Source: Falsirhodobacter sp. 20TX0035
Lineage (GTDB): Bacteria; Pseudomonadota; Alphaproteobacteria; Rhodobacterales; Rhodobacteraceae
NCBI RefSeq assembly: GCF_028307215.1
Contig: NZ_JAQMHV010000007.1
Location: 61,782-125,781 of the forward strand
Length of the DNA: 64,000 nucleotides
Direction: 5' to 3'
Below the pieces are notes generated by a model. It was not told where the DNA came from. It saw only the letters and a program-made list of their open reading frames with translations, and searched no databases. Each line of letters starts with the position of its first letter. The stretch's first letter is position 1. The position numbers and the translations under genes are program-made. Shown here piece after piece: positions 1 through 10,319 of this stretch.

Positions 1-632
<632 letters not shown>

Positions 633-703
633 GGGGCATCCTTTCTTTCGGGGTTGGAACGGCTATAAACGCGGGGGGCGCGCCCCGCAACAAAGGACGG
701 CAG

Positions 704-1543
704 ATGAACGAAGAGACCCGCAAGCACCCGCTGCGCCATTCGGAGCAGGACCTTGAAACCGCGGACCGCGTGCCGGACACCCCGCAAAGCCGTTCCCCCG
801 CCTATCGCCTCGCCTTTGCCGATCAGGACTTCCTGACGCGCGAGGAGTTGCGCCCGATCCGCCTGCAACTGGAACTGCTGAAGGTGCAGATGTCCTTGGA
901 CGAGGAAGGGGTGGACAGCACCATCGTCCTGTTCGGGGGCGCCCGCATCCCCGAACCCGCGAAGAAGGACACGGCCCGCACCCCGGCGCTGGCCGAACTG
1001 TCGCACTTCTATGACGAGGCGCGCCGCTTCGCCCATCTGATGACCGAGCGGTGCCTGGCGGATGGCGGCCGCAAGGGCGTGATCTGCACCGGCGGCGGCC
1101 CCGGCGTGATGGAGGCGGGCAACCGCGGCGCGCAGGAGGCCGGCGGCCGGTCCGTCGGGCTGAACATCGTCCTGCCCTTCGAACAGGCCCCGAACGCCTA
1201 TGTGACGCCGGAACTGTCGTTCAACTTCCACTATTTCGCGTTGCGGAAGATGCATTTCCTGATGCGGGCGGAAGCGCTCTGCGTCTTCCCCGGCGGCTTC
1301 GGCACCATGGACGAGATGTTCGAGACGCTGACCCTGATCCAGACCCGCCGGATGAAGCGCATCCCCGTGCTGCTGTTCGGTCGCGCCTTCTGGGATTCGA
1401 TCATCAATTGGGCGGCGCTGGAAGCCTCGGGCACCATCTCCTCCACGGATCTGGAGCTGTTCCAGTACGTGGAAACGGCGGAGGAGGCAGTGGCGGCGCT
1501 GGAAGCCTGGACGCCGCCGCCCTTGGGTCCGCTGGTCCGCTAG
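704..1543 (+). CDS. LOG family protein (TIGR00730-type Rossmann-fold nucleotide hydrolase)
   Basis: 279 residues. Member of the lysine-decarboxylase-like/LOG superfamily, whose characterised members are phosphoribohydrolases cleaving nucleoside 5'-monophosphates such as cytokinin ribotides. The two diagnostic motifs are present: GGGPGVMEAGNRG (130-142) and PGGFGTMDE (196-204), the second holding the catalytic Glu and nucleotide-binding loop. The protein is longer than the minimal ~190-residue LOG enzymes because of an N-terminal extension of about 75 residues, as in the larger bacterial subfamily. ATG 704 is preceded by AAAGGA at good spacing. It ends convergently with, and overlaps by 4 bases, the DUF2945 gene. 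Substrate is not known from sequence. Confidence 0.88.
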   Translation: MNEETRKHPLRHSEQDLETADRVPDTPQSRSPAYRLAFADQDFLTREELRPIRLQLELLKVQMSLDEEGVDSTIVLFGGARIPEPAKKDTARTPALAELSHFYDEARRFAHLMTERCLADGGRKGVICTGGGPGVMEAGNRGAQEAGGRSVGLNIVLPFEQAPNAYVTPELSFNFHYFALRKMHFLMRAEALCVFPGGFGTMDEMFETLTLIQTRRMKRIPVLLFGRAFWDSIINWAALEASGTISSTDLELFQYVETAEEAVAALEAWTPPPLGPLVR

Positions 1544-1755
1544 GCTTTCGAAAGTTCGGATTCCAGCTTCAGCACCTTTGTTCCGTCTTCCTGCGTCAGC
1601 AGGTAGGCGGGGCGCTGCTTCGACCCCTTGCGCGTGACCTTCTTGCCCTTCAGCGTCCGCTGCACCTTGCGGGTGAAGACCTCGGTCACCTTGGCCTCGG
1701 CCGTGCTGCCGCCCCAGTTCCACTGAACCGGGTCGCCCTTGTGAAATTGCGCCAT
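1540..1755 (-). CDS. DUF2945 (Tudor-like, hypervirulence-associated family) small protein
   Basis: 71 residues, basic, no signal peptide or membrane segment. It matches the DUF2945 family: short proteins beginning with a KGDPVQWNWG-type strand, then a T-x-R-K-x-Q-R-T segment and YLLTQEDGTKVLKLESEL near the end, predicted to form a small SH3/Tudor-like barrel. Its molecular role is unknown; homologues are widespread in bacteria and fungi. The start is supported by GGGAGA about 7 bases upstream. Transcribed towards the LOG gene and away from rlmN, separated from rlmN's stop by 50 bases. Confidence 0.8.
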   Translation of the reverse strand: MAQFHKGDPVQWNWGGSTAEAKVTEVFTRKVQRTLKGKKVTRKGSKQRPAYLLTQEDGTKVLKLESELSKA

Positions 1756-1805
1756 CTATTTTCTCCCTTTCGCAGGTGAACCGCGAAAGGGGGCGGGCGT
1801 TCCCG

Positions 1806-2984
1806 TCAGACGCCCGCTTCGGCAGCGATCTGCGCGCGGGACTTGCGGGCGCGTTCCGTCGCGGACTTCAGCTGCCCGCAGGCGGCCATGATATCCTCGC
1901 CCCGCGGCTTTCGGATGGGGGAGGCGTAGCCCGCTTGGTAGATGATGTCCGCGAACTTCGCGATCCGGTCCGCATCCGACCGCTGATAGGCGCTGCCCGG
2001 CCACTCGTTGAACGGGATCAGGTTGATCTTGGCCGGAATGCCCGAGATCAGCTTCACCAGCCGCTTGGCGTCGGCGTCCGTGTCGTTCACGTCCTTCAGC
2101 ATCACGTATTCGAAGGTGATGCGTTCGGAATTCGACAGGCGCGGGTAATCGCGCAGCGCGTCCAGCAGCGTCTGGATGTTCCAGCGCTTGTTGATCGGCA
2201 CCAGCTTGTCGCGCACCTCGTCCGTCGTCGCGTGGAACGACACGGCCAGAAGGCAGCCGATCTCCTCGGCGGTCTTCGCGATTTCGGGCACCACGCCCGA
2301 GGTGGAGAGCGTGATCCGGCGGCGCGACAGGGTCAGCCCTTCGCCGTCCATCACGACCTTCATCGCGTCCCGCACGTTATCGAAGTTGTAAAGCGGCTCC
2401 CCCATGCCCATCAGAACAAGGTTCGACACAAGGCGCGTTTCGTCCTTGGGCGCGCCCTGTTCCGGCCATTCGCCCAGATCGTCGCGCGCCAGCATCAGCT
2501 GGCCCACGATTTCCCCGGCCGTCAGGTTGCGGACCAGCTTCTGCGTGCCCGTGTGGCAGAACGAACAGGTCAGCGTGCAGCCCACCTGAGACGACACGCA
2601 CAAGGTGCCGCGGCCTTCCTCGGGGATGTAGACAGTTTCCACCTCATGCCCGCCGGCGATGCGCACCAGATATTTCCGCGTGCCATCGGCCGAGATCTGG
2701 CGGCTGACCACTTCGGGGATGACGATCTCGAAATGCTCCGCCAGTTTCAGGCGATAGTCTTTCGCAAGGTTGGTCATCGCCGCGAAATCGCGCACGCCCC
2801 AGTGATACAGCCACTGCCAGACCTGCCCCACGCGCATCTTGGCCTGCTTTTCCGGCGTCCCCATCTCGACCAGCGCCGCGTGAAGCTGCGGGCGGGTCAG
2901 GCCGATGATGTTGGTCTTGCCGCCTTCCGGCAGTTTGCGCGGAAGGGTCAGCACGTCCTGCGTGATGGGGGCGGTGGCGTTCAT
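1806..2984 (-). CDS. rlmN: 23S rRNA (adenine2503-C2)/tRNA (adenine37-C2)-methyltransferase, radical SAM
   Basis: 392 residues. Radical-SAM methyltransferase that methylates C2 of A2503 in 23S rRNA and A37 in some tRNAs. The CxxxCxxC cluster motif is CTLTCSFC (Cys136, Cys140, Cys143), preceded by [10 protein letters not shown]; the SAM-binding GMGEP (MGMGEPLYN) and [11 protein letters not shown] segments are also present, and a C-terminal Cys (MAACGQ) fits the cysteine that carries the methyl intermediate. The ATG at 2984 is preferred over an in-frame ATG 72 bases upstream because GAGGA sits just before it and because homologues start here. Downstream of an IalB-like gene on the same strand, with a terminator in between. 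Confidence 0.96.
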   Translation of the reverse strand: MNATAPITQDVLTLPRKLPEGGKTNIIGLTRPQLHAALVEMGTPEKQAKMRVGQVWQWLYHWGVRDFAAMTNLAKDYRLKLAEHFEIVIPEVVSRQISADGTRKYLVRIAGGHEVETVYIPEEGRGTLCVSSQVGCTLTCSFCHTGTQKLVRNLTAGEIVGQLMLARDDLGEWPEQGAPKDETRLVSNLVLMGMGEPLYNFDNVRDAMKVVMDGEGLTLSRRRITLSTSGVVPEIAKTAEEIGCLLAVSFHATTDEVRDKLVPINKRWNIQTLLDALRDYPRLSNSERITFEYVMLKDVNDTDADAKRLVKLISGIPAKINLIPFNEWPGSAYQRSDADRIAKFADIIYQAGYASPIRKPRGEDIMAACGQLKSATERARKSRAQIAAEAGV

Positions 2985-3054
2985 GGCGTCCTCGGGGCGG
3001 GGCATGATGTGGGGAAGGCCGTCATATAAGCGATCCCGACGGAAATTTAAATGC

Positions 3055-3082
3055 AAAAACGCCCCGACACGATGCCGGGGCG
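3055..3082 (-). terminator. Rho-independent terminator downstream of the IalB-like gene
   Basis: Read on the minus strand: CGCCCCG stem, 9-nt loop, CGGGGCG, then TTTTT. It lies 21 bases after the IalB-like stop codon and upstream of the rlmN start, so rlmN probably has its own promoter or depends on read-through. Confidence 0.8.
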
Positions 3083-3102
3083 CCTTGCAGAAGCCGCATG
3101 GC

Positions 3103-3627
3103 TTACTTGCAGCGGTTCTCGGCTTCCGTCATCGCGGCCGAGAAGCCCATGAGCGAGAAGGTGTCGGCCGTCCGCGTGTCGCGGGCCGAACGGGCGGTCA
3201 GCACCGCCTCGGACCCGGCCTTCATCGCGGCCAGGATCGTGGCGTCAGCCGCCTTGTCCGTCGGCCAGGCCCATTCGCCGTCCGTGGCCATGGAATAGGT
3301 CTTGCCGTTGATCGCCATGTCCACGGTCGAGCCGCTGGCAAAGGGATAGCCGCCTGTGAAGGACACCTCGCCCGCCGCGCCGGCGCCGGGACGGAAGGTC
3401 ACGAACAGCAGGATGTCGCCGCGCGACACGTCGGCCGGCTTGCCGTCCTTGGTGTTCACGGTGCTTTTCGGGCTGGAAACGCCCCAGCATTCCTTAGGGC
3501 TGTTCTCGGTGAACACGCTCCAGTCGGTCTTGGTCGCCACGCGGTTCGTCGATTCCTGCGCGAACAGCCCGGTCCCCGCCAGGGACAGCATGGCGGCGCC
3601 GATCAGGCGCGTGGTCGAAGAATTCAT
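3103..3627 (-). CDS. Invasion-associated locus B (IalB)-family exported protein
   Basis: 174 residues. N-terminal signal peptide (about residues 1-24, hydrophobic [13 protein letters not shown] then AQE). The mature part resembles the IalB family: W36-containing segment near [17 protein letters not shown] (Cys), long beta-rich domain with [17 protein letters not shown], and a C-terminal AENRCK cysteine that could pair with the earlier Cys. IalB of Bartonella is an envelope/periplasmic protein linked to erythrocyte entry, but in free-living Rhodobacterales the role is unknown; several paralogues per genome are common. Start at ATG 3627 because it immediately precedes the signal peptide. Diverges from the asparaginase gene. 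Confidence 0.78.
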   Translation of the reverse strand: MNSSTTRLIGAAMLSLAGTGLFAQESTNRVATKTDWSVFTENSPKECWGVSSPKSTVNTKDGKPADVSRGDILLFVTFRPGAGAAGEVSFTGGYPFASGSTVDMAINGKTYSMATDGEWAWPTDKAADATILAAMKAGSEAVLTARSARDTRTADTFSLMGFSAAMTEAENRCK

Positions 3628-3780
3628 GTCCAGCCTCTCTGCTTCGGCCCGGCCTGCCGCCTGCGTGCGCTTTTCTGTGGCGCGGACCTGTCCAACTCGA
3701 TTACCGTTCTTACTGTGAAACGCGCGCGAATTCAAAGGCCATATGCCCCGGAATCGCGCATCTGTGAGAGGGATGCGGCG

Positions 3781-4776
3781 ATGACGGAACCTGTGGCGAT
3801 GGCCGAGTTGTGGCGCGGTGGGATGCTGGAAAGCGTTCATGCCGGCCATGCCGTGATCTGCGGGCCGGGCGGCCAGATCGTGCAGGCCTGGGGCGATCCG
3901 ACGGCCGTGATCTTCCCCCGGTCGTCGTGCAAGATGCTCCAAGCGCTGCCCCTGGTGGAATCAGGCGCCGCCGAGGCCTTCGGCCTGACCGAGGCGCAAT
4001 TGGCGCTGGCCTGCGCCAGTCATTCGGGATCGTCGCAGCACGTGCGGATGGTCGAACGCTGGCTGGCCGATCTGGGCACGGACCATCACGCTCTGCGCTG
4101 CGGCAGCCACATGCCCGGCGACACCGCCGAACGCGACCGCCTGATCCGCGCCGAGGAGGAGCCCTGCCCCCTGCACAACAACTGTTCGGGCAAGCATGCG
4201 GGCTTTCTGACCCTGAACCACCATCTGGGCGGCGACAGCGAGTATGTGGAGATCGACCATCCCGTGCAGCGCGCCGTAAAGGCCGTGTTCGAGGACGTGA
4301 CCGAGGAAACCTCCACCGGCGTCGGGATCGACGGCTGTTCGGCCCCGAACTTCACCACCTCGGTGCAGGGGCTGGCCCGCGCGATGGCCTTCTTCGCCGA
4401 GGCGCGGGAGGGCGGGAACGCGCGCGAACGGGCGGCCCACCAGCTGACCCGCGCGATGGCCGCCCATCCCGATCTGATCGCGGGCGAAGGGCGGGCCGAC
4501 ACCGAACTGATGCGCGCCATGGACGGCGTGGCCATGAAGGTCGGGGCCGAGGCGGTCTATGTCGCCATCCTGCCCGAACAGCGTCTGGGCGTGGCGCTGA
4601 AGATCACCGATGGCAGCGTCCGCGCGGCCGAGGCGGCGATCGCCCGCCTCCTCGTGAAGCTGGGGGTTCTGGACTACGAACATCCTGCGACGCGCAAGCG
4701 GCTGGACACGGTGCAGACGAACTGGCGCGGTCTGGAAACCGGCGTCTTCCGCACGTCGGCGGGCTTTGGCGCTTGA
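3781..4776 (+). CDS. Asparaginase, zinc-dependent rhizobial (class 3) type
   Basis: 331 residues, no signal peptide. Hydrolyses L-asparagine to aspartate and ammonia. It belongs to the Rhizobium etli ReAII/ReAV-like family, structurally related to serine beta-lactamases rather than to E. coli asparaginases. Residues known in ReAV are present here at the same numbers: Ser48 and Lys51 (RSSCKMLQ), Ser80 (ACASHSG), Cys135 and Lys138 (NNCSGKHAG); the third zinc ligand Cys is at 186 (DGCSAPN). Good start: GAGAGGG upstream of ATG 3781. Next is a DUF2794 gene 31 bases downstream, same strand. Confidence 0.9.
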   Translation: MTEPVAMAELWRGGMLESVHAGHAVICGPGGQIVQAWGDPTAVIFPRSSCKMLQALPLVESGAAEAFGLTEAQLALACASHSGSSQHVRMVERWLADLGTDHHALRCGSHMPGDTAERDRLIRAEEEPCPLHNNCSGKHAGFLTLNHHLGGDSEYVEIDHPVQRAVKAVFEDVTEETSTGVGIDGCSAPNFTTSVQGLARAMAFFAEAREGGNARERAAHQLTRAMAAHPDLIAGEGRADTELMRAMDGVAMKVGAEAVYVAILPEQRLGVALKITDGSVRAAEAAIARLLVKLGVLDYEHPATRKRLDTVQTNWRGLETGVFRTSAGFGA

Positions 4777-4807
4777 AACCGGGCACGGGCGTCGCAACAT
4801 GTGAAGG

Positions 4808-5143
4808 ATGGACGCCCCGATACCGTTTTCGCCGCACATCCCCGATCAGGTCAGCTTCGACCGAAGGGAACTGAACACCATCCTTTCGGTCTATGGCCGC
4901 ATGGTGGCGATGGGCGAATGGCGCGACTACGGCATCTCCTCGTTGCGGGAACTGGCCGTGTTCTCGGTCTTCCGGCGCACGGCGGAACATCCCCTTTACC
5001 GGATCGAGAAGCGTCCGAAGATGCGCCAGCGTCAGGGCATGTATTCGGTCGTGGGGATGGACGGCCAGATCCTGCGCCGGGGGCACGATCTGGCGCAGGT
5101 GCTGCGGGTGCTGGAAAAGAAGACGATCCGCGTGATCGACTAG
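4808..5143 (+). CDS. DUF2794 domain protein
   Basis: 111 residues, soluble. Matches DUF2794, an alphaproteobacterial family of unknown function: VSFDRRELNTILSVYGRMVA near the N-terminus, EWRDYGISSLRE, AVFSVFRR, PLYRIEK, and a C-terminal GHDLAQVLRVLEK. The family is usually single copy and conserved in gene order in alphaproteobacteria. Here it follows the asparaginase gene and converges on the NlpC/P60 gene with only 10 bases between stop codons. Function cannot be inferred. Confidence 0.85.
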   Translation: MDAPIPFSPHIPDQVSFDRRELNTILSVYGRMVAMGEWRDYGISSLRELAVFSVFRRTAEHPLYRIEKRPKMRQRQGMYSVVGMDGQILRRGHDLAQVLRVLEKKTIRVID

Positions 5144-5153
5144 GACCCGTTGA

Positions 5154-5963
5154 CTAGGGCCGGCGGCGCGCCACCAGCGGGAAGCCCGCGGCGGCGATGC
5201 GCGCGATGGCGGCCTCCGTCTCCTCGATCACGACGGACATAAAGGCGCCGGTCGCGTGGATGATGCGGCGTTCGTCCATGGCCATCGCCACATGGCCCTT
5301 CCAGAACAGAAGATCGCCCCGTTGCAGCGGGCCCTCCACATCCACGCCTAGGGCCTGCTGCTGGTCGCTGTCGCCGGGGCAGGGCCGCCCGCAGGCCAGC
5401 TGCGAGATCTGGACAAGGCCCGAGCAGTCGATCCCGTCGCGGCTGTTCCCGCCCCACAGATAAGGCGTTCCAAGGAAACGTTCGGCCACCGCCACCGGAT
5501 CGGCCATCCATTCGCCCAAGGGGCGCAGATGGGCGGCCCAGATGAAGCCCTTGGTGGTTTCCGCCCAACCGTCCTGTTCGCCCAGAACCGTCAGGCGGGC
5601 GCCCATGGTCAGGGATTCGATGGCGCGGGCACGCACCTTCGGTTCGGGGTAAAGATGGCTGGCGGGAAAGGCGAGCCAGTGCGTCTGCGGCAGGGCCGGT
5701 TCCAGCGCGGTGGCGGGCAGCCAGCCGCAATATCCGTCCTTTTCCGACATCCCGAAGGCGAAATGGCTGTCGCGGTCGATGACGGTGAAGCCGTCGCCCA
5801 TTGCAAGCTGCCGCTCGCGTGCGCCCTGCGGCGCGGCCAGAAGATCGACCAGCGCAACGGACACCTGCCGCGCCTCCCCCTTCGTGAAGCGGGGGGCGTC
5901 GACAATGCCTTTCAGCGATTCATGCGCGACGGCGCGGGTGGCGGGGGTGCTGCGGCGGTCCAT
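5154..5963 (-). CDS. NlpC/P60-family peptidase with N-terminal SH3 domains
   Basis: 269 residues. Predicted gamma-D-glutamyl-diaminopimelate peptidase acting on peptidoglycan stem peptides or recycled muropeptides. Residues about 30-150 form SH3-like modules (YCGWLPATAL, WAETTKGFIWAAHL); residues 155-269 are the NlpC/P60 domain with Cys180 (GIDCSGL), His224 (WKGHVAMAM) and His236 (IIHATG) as the catalytic set. No signal peptide is visible, which agrees with cytoplasmic muropeptide-processing homologues. ATG 5963 follows the stop of the M17 peptidase gene by one base, so the two genes form an operon and are probably translationally coupled. Confidence 0.9.
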   Translation of the reverse strand: MDRRSTPATRAVAHESLKGIVDAPRFTKGEARQVSVALVDLLAAPQGARERQLAMGDGFTVIDRDSHFAFGMSEKDGYCGWLPATALEPALPQTHWLAFPASHLYPEPKVRARAIESLTMGARLTVLGEQDGWAETTKGFIWAAHLRPLGEWMADPVAVAERFLGTPYLWGGNSRDGIDCSGLVQISQLACGRPCPGDSDQQQALGVDVEGPLQRGDLLFWKGHVAMAMDERRIIHATGAFMSVVIEETEAAIARIAAAGFPLVARRRP

Positions 5964-5964
5964 G

Positions 5965-7332
<1,368 letters not shown>

Positions 7333-7541
7333 GGGCAGGCTCCGGACGGTCGTAGCGGGCAAAGCCTAGTCGCTTGGACCGCAGCCGCAACCCCCCAAGC
7401 GCGCCCGGCAGGCCGGCCCCCTGCGACACCGCGTGCCGGTTTCGTGACGCGAACGGTGTTCCCACCTGCGGCGTTCCGTGCAAAAATCATGGTGTTATCC
7501 AAAGGACTTGGCGCCCGAAGACGCGCAGAAAAGGAGAATCG

Positions 7542-8189
7542 ATGAAGGAATCCCGTCCCCTTCCGCATTACCTGATCCAACGTTACCACGGCTGGCGCGC
7601 CACCACCTATGCCGCCAACCGCGCCTGGTACCGCCGCCTGGCCGGGGAAGGCCAGCACCCGCGCGCCATGGTCATCGCCTGCTGCGACAGCCGCGTGGAC
7701 GTGGCCCAGATCTTCGGCGCCGACTCGGGCGAGCTGTTCATCCACCGCAACGTCGCGAACCTCGTGCCGCCCTATGATCCCGACGGCGATTATCACGGCA
7801 CCTCGGCCGCGATCGAATACGCGGTGACGGCGCTGAAGGTGGCGCATCTGGTCGTGCTGGGCCATTCCAGCTGCGGCGGCGTGAAGGGCTGCCACGACAT
7901 GTGCGAAGGCCGCGCGCCGGAGCTGGAGGCCTCCACCTCGTTCGTGGGGCGTTGGATGGACATCCTGAAGCCGGGCTACGAACGCGTGAAGGAAGCCCAG
8001 CCCGCCGACCCCCTGCGCGCGCTGGAGAACGAGGCCGTGCTGACCAGCCTTGCCAACCTGATGACCTTCCCCTTCATCCGCGAGGCGGTGTCCGAGGGCG
8101 TGCTGAGCCTGCACGGCTGCTGGAACGACATCGGCGAAGGCGGGCTGGAGCATTACGACTGGCGCGAACGGGCGTTCACGCCGGTCTGA
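7542..8189 (+). CDS. Beta-class carbonic anhydrase
   Basis: 215 residues. Interconverts CO2 and bicarbonate. Zinc ligands and dyad of the beta class are visible: CCDSRVD (Cys47-or-48, Asp, Arg) and HSSCGGVKG (His, Cys); the intervening HRNVAN and AAIEYAV segments are typical. No signal peptide, so cytosolic. AAGGAG is placed 7 bases before ATG 7542. The ~209-bp upstream gap is shared with the divergent M17 peptidase gene. The gene converges on the TM2-domain gene with no spacing (stop codons abut). Confidence 0.94.
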   Translation: MKESRPLPHYLIQRYHGWRATTYAANRAWYRRLAGEGQHPRAMVIACCDSRVDVAQIFGADSGELFIHRNVANLVPPYDPDGDYHGTSAAIEYAVTALKVAHLVVLGHSSCGGVKGCHDMCEGRAPELEASTSFVGRWMDILKPGYERVKEAQPADPLRALENEAVLTSLANLMTFPFIREAVSEGVLSLHGCWNDIGEGGLEHYDWRERAFTPV

Positions 8190-8492
8190 TCAGCGTGACA
8201 TGTCCGCCGTCAGGCGGGCGCGCAGCCTGTTCTTGTCCCCGGTGATCATGCCGGGGACAAGAAACAGGTCCACCACCCACCAGATCAGCACGATCCCCGA
8301 CGTGATGCCCACCGTCACGACGCCCAGCAGCATCAGCACCAGCATCGCCAGCCCCGTTTTCAGGCGGCCCAGATAGAAGCGGTGCACCCCGAAGGTGCCC
8401 AGGAAAAACCACAGAAGATAGGCGGCCGCCGTCGATTTCGCCTCGTTCGTGACGCGTTGTTCGATCAGGATCTGTTGTTGCGTGTCCAGCAT
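8190..8492 (-). CDS. TM2-domain membrane protein
   Basis: 100 residues. Two predicted transmembrane helices: LLWFFLGTFGVHRFYLG leading into about 45-75 LAMLVLMLLGVVTVGI, and IVLIWWVVDLFLV. This is the TM2 fold (GxxGxHRFYLG in the first helix, WWxxDLFL in the second). Function of bacterial TM2 proteins is poorly known. The N-terminal 20 residues are polar and Gln-rich. GGAGG precedes ATG 8492. Its 3' end abuts the carbonic anhydrase stop. Confidence 0.86.
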   Translation of the reverse strand: MLDTQQQILIEQRVTNEAKSTAAAYLLWFFLGTFGVHRFYLGRLKTGLAMLVLMLLGVVTVGITSGIVLIWWVVDLFLVPGMITGDKNRLRARLTADMSR

Positions 8493-8555
8493 GGTCGGCC
8501 TCCGGGGATGCGGGTTGGTCCGTGTTTCTGGACGCGGCCGCGGCGCGGCGCAATG

Positions 8556-8580
8556 AAAAAGGCGCCCCGCAGGGCGCCCC
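8556..8580 (-). terminator. Rho-independent terminator of asd
   Basis: Minus strand: GGCGCCC stem, 4-nt TGCG loop, GGGCGCC, followed by TTTTT; directly after the asd stop codon. Confidence 0.88.
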
Positions 8581-8584
8581 TTCC

Positions 8585-9607
8585 TCAGCCCTTCTTTAGG
8601 CAGCGCTTGCCCAGCACTTCGGCGATCTGCACCGCGTTCAGGGCCGCGCCCTTGCGCAGGTTGTCCGACACGCACCACAGGTTCAGGCCGTTGTCGATCG
8701 TCGAATCCTGACGGATGCGCGAGATGTAGGTCGCGTATTCGCCCACGCATTCGATCGGCGTGACGTAGCCGCCGGCCTCGCGCTTGTCGACGACCAGGAT
8801 GCCCGGCGCCTCGCGCAGGATGTCGCGGGCCTCATGCTCGTCCAGGAAATCCTCGAACTCGATGTTGATGGATTCCGAATGGCCGACGAAGACGGGCACG
8901 CGCACGCAGGTGGCCGTCACGCGGATGTCCTTGTCGAGGATCTTCTTGGTTTCCGCGACCATCTTCCATTCTTCCTTGGTCGAACCATCGTCCAGGAAGA
9001 CGTCGATGTGCGGGATCACGTTGAACGCGATCTGCTTGGAGAACTTGGACGGCGCCACTTCCTGACCGGGAACGTAAAGGCCCTTGGTCTGGTCCCACAA
9101 CTCGTCGATGCCTTCTTTGCCCGCGCCCGACACGGACTGGTAGGTGGACACGACGACCCGCTTGATCTTCGCGCGGTCGTGCAGCGGCTTCAGCGCCACG
9201 ACCATCTGCGCGGTGGAGCAGTTGGGGTTCGCGATGATCATCTTCTTGGTGTAGCCGTCGACCGCTTCGGCGTTCACCTCTGGCACGACCAGCGGCACGG
9301 CCGGGTCGTAGCGGTAGAGCGAGGAGTTGTCGATCACGACGCAGCCCGCCGCGGCGGCCTTGGGCGCGTAGGTCTTCGTGGCCTCGGAGCCCACGGCGAA
9401 CAGCGCGATGTCCCAGCCCGTGAAGTCGAAGGTGTCGAGGTCCTTGGTCTTCAGTGTCTTTTCGCCGAAGCTGACCTCGGTTCCAATGGACTTGCGCGAC
9501 GCCAGCGCCACGATCTCGTCAATCGGAAACTCGCGCTCGGCGAGGATGTTCAGCATTTCGCGACCCACGTTGCCCGTGGCACCCGCGACGACGACCCTGT
9601 AGCCCAC
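8585..9607 (-). CDS. asd: Aspartate-semialdehyde dehydrogenase
   Basis: 340 residues. NADPH-dependent reduction of beta-aspartyl phosphate to aspartate semialdehyde, the branch point to lysine/DAP, methionine, threonine. Rossmann motif GATGNVGREML at the N-terminus; catalytic Cys in NPNCSTAQM; substrate/catalytic region RVPVFVGHSE. Start is the GTG at 9607, which has an excellent AAGGAGG six bases upstream; upstream in-frame ATGs lack a site. The 88-base leader contains two strong inverted repeats (see separate entry). Works with dapA and dapD in this window. Confidence 0.95.
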   Translation of the reverse strand: MGYRVVVAGATGNVGREMLNILAEREFPIDEIVALASRKSIGTEVSFGEKTLKTKDLDTFDFTGWDIALFAVGSEATKTYAPKAAAAGCVVIDNSSLYRYDPAVPLVVPEVNAEAVDGYTKKMIIANPNCSTAQMVVALKPLHDRAKIKRVVVSTYQSVSGAGKEGIDELWDQTKGLYVPGQEVAPSKFSKQIAFNVIPHIDVFLDDGSTKEEWKMVAETKKILDKDIRVTATCVRVPVFVGHSESINIEFEDFLDEHEARDILREAPGILVVDKREAGGYVTPIECVGEYATYISRIRQDSTIDNGLNLWCVSDNLRKGAALNAVQIAEVLGKRCLKKG

Positions 9608-9631
9608 GATGGACCTCCTTTTCGTCTGAGA

Positions 9632-9656
9632 GGGGCGTGCCCCTTCGGCCGAAGGG
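9632..9656. repeat. Adjacent inverted repeats in the asd 5' leader
   Basis: GGGGC-GT-GCCCC (9632-9643) overlaps the start of a perfect 16-base palindrome CCCTTCGGCCGAAGGG (9641-9656). Both lie between the GT29-like stop and the asd ribosome-binding site and could form alternative RNA hairpins or a terminator-like structure. No T tract follows on either strand. Confidence 0.45.
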
Positions 9657-9695
9657 ACGCGTTCCCTTACCCCGAAGGCCCTGCGGTTGAAAGGA

Positions 9696-10319
9696 TTATC
9701 CGTGAGGATGCAGGACAAATCGCGAATCTTGCGCGATCAGGTCATGGACCCACGCCGCCTCGGTGGCAAAGTCGTGGGGCAGCCGGTCGGCCGTGCGATG
9801 GCCGGACAGCGACAGGGTGGCGAAGAAATCAAATCCGTAAAGGTCAATCCGGGCGGCGCGGGACCGGGCCAGAAGGTCGATCATCATCGCCCCCGTGGTG
9901 GGCGGGGCGCTCAGCCGGTCCTGCAGCGCCGCGTAATCCGTCAACGGATGCAGGTAGAAGCCGGGGCTGCGCGCAGTGGCGCAAGACAGCCGCTTGCGCT
10001 TGTGCGACATCCACAGGATGCGCCGGGGATGGATGCGCTCCAACTCCTCCCGATCCAGGCTGGTGGCCAAAGCCAGCATGTCCGTGCGCGTGCCATGGGA
10101 CAGGGCGCCGGGCATGGGCGCACGGTTGATGCGGATCACCACCTCGGCCGCGTCGATGGCCGCACCATGGGTGGCGTTCGCCAGCCCGCGGGCATTGCCG
10201 ACCAGCGCCACGCGGCGGCCGACGACGTCGTCCAGCACCTCCTGCTGCGGCACCGACAGCGATTCGAGCGCGCGTTCGTCGCGCATCTGGCGGGCGATGA
10301 AGAAGCGGAGGCGGTTCAT
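9696..10319 (-). CDS. Glycosyltransferase family 29 (sialyltransferase-like) protein
   Basis: 207 residues, no signal peptide or membrane segment. Three blocks resemble GT29 sialylmotifs: an L-motif-like stretch VALVGNARGLA followed by DAAEVVIRINRAP (37-68); an S-motif-like PPTTGAMMIDLL with IDLYGFDFF (139-166); and a VS-like His-x4-Glu at His182-Glu187 (PHDFATEAAW). GT29 enzymes use CMP-sialic acid or related CMP-sugars. Bacterial members are less studied and donor/acceptor here are unknown. ATG overlaps the stop of the GT4 gene (ATGA), so the pair is an operon, likely for a surface glycan or LPS core. No sialic-acid synthesis genes are in the window. Confidence 0.7.
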   Translation of the reverse strand: MNRLRFFIARQMRDERALESLSVPQQEVLDDVVGRRVALVGNARGLANATHGAAIDAAEVVIRINRAPMPGALSHGTRTDMLALATSLDREELERIHPRRILWMSHKRKRLSCATARSPGFYLHPLTDYAALQDRLSAPPTTGAMMIDLLARSRAARIDLYGFDFFATLSLSGHRTADRLPHDFATEAAWVHDLIAQDSRFVLHPHG

